Position numbers and translations under genes: made by a program. Under the pieces are notes generated by a model. The model worked only from the letters and a program-made list of their open reading frames with translations, did not search any database and was not told the origin of the DNA. A stretch of DNA of 6,433 nucleotides, taken from positions 1-6,433 of the forward strand of contig JANNAT010000129.1 of NCBI GenBank assembly GCA_031384605.1, given 5' to 3'. Shown here piece after piece: positions 5,565 through 6,433 of the stretch (position 1 is its first letter; every line of letters begins with the position of its first letter). This DNA comes from JANNAT01 sp031384605 (lineage in GTDB: Bacteria > Pseudomonadota > Alphaproteobacteria > Rhodobacterales > Rhodobacteraceae).

Positions 5565-5629
5565 CCCCCAGAAACACGCACCCTGCTAAAAGATGGGGGC
5601 ATATAAATGACACGATAGGGAGATTTCAA
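5565..5629 (+). promoter_or_regulatory. Spacer before gmaS with CCCCCA/TGGGGG hairpin and A/T-rich box
   Basis: This 65-base gap is the only sizeable break in the plus-strand operon. CCCCCA (5565-5570) directly after the osmC stop pairs with TGGGGG (5594-5599) across a 23-base loop. There is no T-run, so it is not a standard intrinsic terminator; it may stabilise or divide the messenger. TATAAA (5602-5607) looks like a -10 box, but no -35 match lies 16-18 bases upstream. AGGGAG (5617-5622) is the gmaS ribosome binding site, 7 bases before the ATG. A separate weak gmaS promoter is possible and unproven. Confidence 0.35.
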
Positions 5630-6433
5630 ATGGTCAAAGACCTTGCCAAATATGCCGCGTCCAAAGGCATCAAATATTTCATGGTGTCCTACACCGATCT
5701 GTTCGGGGGCCAGCGTGCCAAACTGGTGCCCGCGCAAGCCATCAACGATATGGCCGTCGATGGTGCCGGTTTCGCAGGTTTTGCCACTTGGCTGGACCTC
5801 ACCGCCGCCCACCCCGATATGATGGCCGTGCCAGATGCATCGTCGGTGATCCAACTGCCGTGGAAACCCGAGGTGGCGTGGCTGGCATCTAATTGCGTGA
5901 TGGAAGGAAAGCCGGTAAATCAAGCCCCCCGCAACGTGCTGCGCAAACTGGTGGATGAGGCCGCAAAAGACGGCCTGCGTGTCAAAACCGGGGTGGAGCC
6001 GGAATTTTTCCTGCTCAATCCCGAAGGCACCGCCGTTTCCGACCCCTACGATAACGCGGTGAAACCCTGCTACGACCAACAAGCCGTGATGCGCCGCTAT
6101 GACGTCATCGCCGAGGTCTGCGATTACATGCTGGCGCTGGGGTGGGAGGCGTACCAAAACGACCACGAAGACGCGATTGGCCAGTTTGAAATGAACTGGA
6201 AATACGACGATGCCCTGCAAACCGCCGATAAACACAGCTTCTTCAAATTCATGATGCGAAGCGTGGCAGAAAAACACGGCCTTCGCGCCACCTTCATGCC
6301 AAAGCCGTTCAAGGGGCTTACCGGATCAGGCTGCCATGCCCATATCTCGGTCTGGGATTTGGACGGTAAAAAGAACGCCTTTTCCGATGACAGCAAAGAA
6401 CTTGGCCTCTCCGACCGGGGCCGCAACTTCCTT
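5630..6433 (+). CDS. gmaS: Gamma-glutamylmethylamide synthetase / glutamine synthetase III-like (GlnT), C-terminus missing
   Basis: The first 268 residues are present; relatives are about 440 residues. The enzyme joins glutamate to an amine with ATP. In the methylamine pathway the product is gamma-glutamylmethylamide. ATG at 5630 follows AGGGAG by 7 bases. The N-terminal beta-grasp half has YFMVSYTDLFGGQRAKLVP (16-34) and VDGAGFAGFATWLD (43-56), where D44 appears to match the ammonium-site aspartate of glutamine synthetase but the following Ser-Ser is Ala-Gly. The catalytic half shows EPEFFLL (123-129, metal-ligand glutamates), HEDAIGQFEMNW (179-190) and MPKPFKGLTGSGCHAHISVWD (223-243). The order mgsABC-osmC-gmaS favours GmaS over ammonia-using glutamine synthetase; the rhizobial relative is glnT. 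Other gamma-glutamyl-amine ligases (ethanolamine, polyamines) cannot be excluded from this half of the protein. Confidence 0.85.
   Translation, partial: MVKDLAKYAASKGIKYFMVSYTDLFGGQRAKLVPAQAINDMAVDGAGFAGFATWLDLTAAHPDMMAVPDASSVIQLPWKPEVAWLASNCVMEGKPVNQAPRNVLRKLVDEAAKDGLRVKTGVEPEFFLLNPEGTAVSDPYDNAVKPCYDQQAVMRRYDVIAEVCDYMLALGWEAYQNDHEDAIGQFEMNWKYDDALQTADKHSFFKFMMRSVAEKHGLRATFMPKPFKGLTGSGCHAHISVWDLDGKKNAFSDDSKELGLSDRGRNFL

Noticed and set aside
5561..6277. Minus-strand open frame of 238 codons across gmaS.
   Set aside because: It is antisense to a convincing glutamine synthetase family gene; the composition (many His, Val, Gly) is typical of a reverse-frame shadow.

Overview
The window reads as alphaproteobacterial, most likely a marine Rhodobacterales (Roseobacter-group) chromosome. 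It is GC-rich with strong G/C preference at third codon positions, intergenic spaces are short, and the encoded proteins have a roseobacter/rhizobial character. That placement is inferred from protein character and was not tested by a search. Almost every base is coding. There are no RNA genes, insertion sequences, CRISPR arrays or phage genes.

Layout. Bases 1-1882 hold a four-gene operon on the minus strand. In transcription order it has three very small membrane proteins (96, 126 and 55 residues) and then an APC-superfamily permease resembling ethanolamine/amine permeases, cut by the left edge. Bases 1883-2184 are a 302-base divergent control region with a perfect 8+8 bp inverted repeat. 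From 2185 to the right edge runs a plus-strand operon. It encodes a class II glutamine-amidotransferase-like protein (MgsA/GlxB), a glutamate-synthase beta-helix protein (MgsB/GlxC), a glutamate-synthase FMN-domain protein (MgsC/GlxD), an OsmC-family protein, and a glutamine-synthetase-III-like ligase (GmaS/GlnT) cut by the right edge.

How the genes fit together. In the known N-methylglutamate route for monomethylamine, GmaS makes gamma-glutamylmethylamide from glutamate, methylamine and ATP. MgsABC, glutamate synthase split into three polypeptides, then forms N-methylglutamate, and MgdABCD oxidises that to glutamate plus a one-carbon unit. The first two steps are encoded here; mgdABCD would have to lie outside the window. 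Rhizobia carry the same set as glxBCD-glnT, so methylamine is the best but not the only substrate. The divergent permease is a sensible candidate for taking up the amine.

Most interesting points: (i) the permease is transcribed behind three tiny membrane proteins that I cannot assign to a known family, which looks like a possible multi-subunit amine permease; (ii) an OsmC protein is translationally coupled between mgsC and gmaS; (iii) MgsC has no cysteines where glutamate synthase carries its [3Fe-4S] cluster; (iv) two successive gene junctions in the transport operon share a stop codon fused to the ribosome binding site; (v) a 26-bp dyad sits in the shared control region.
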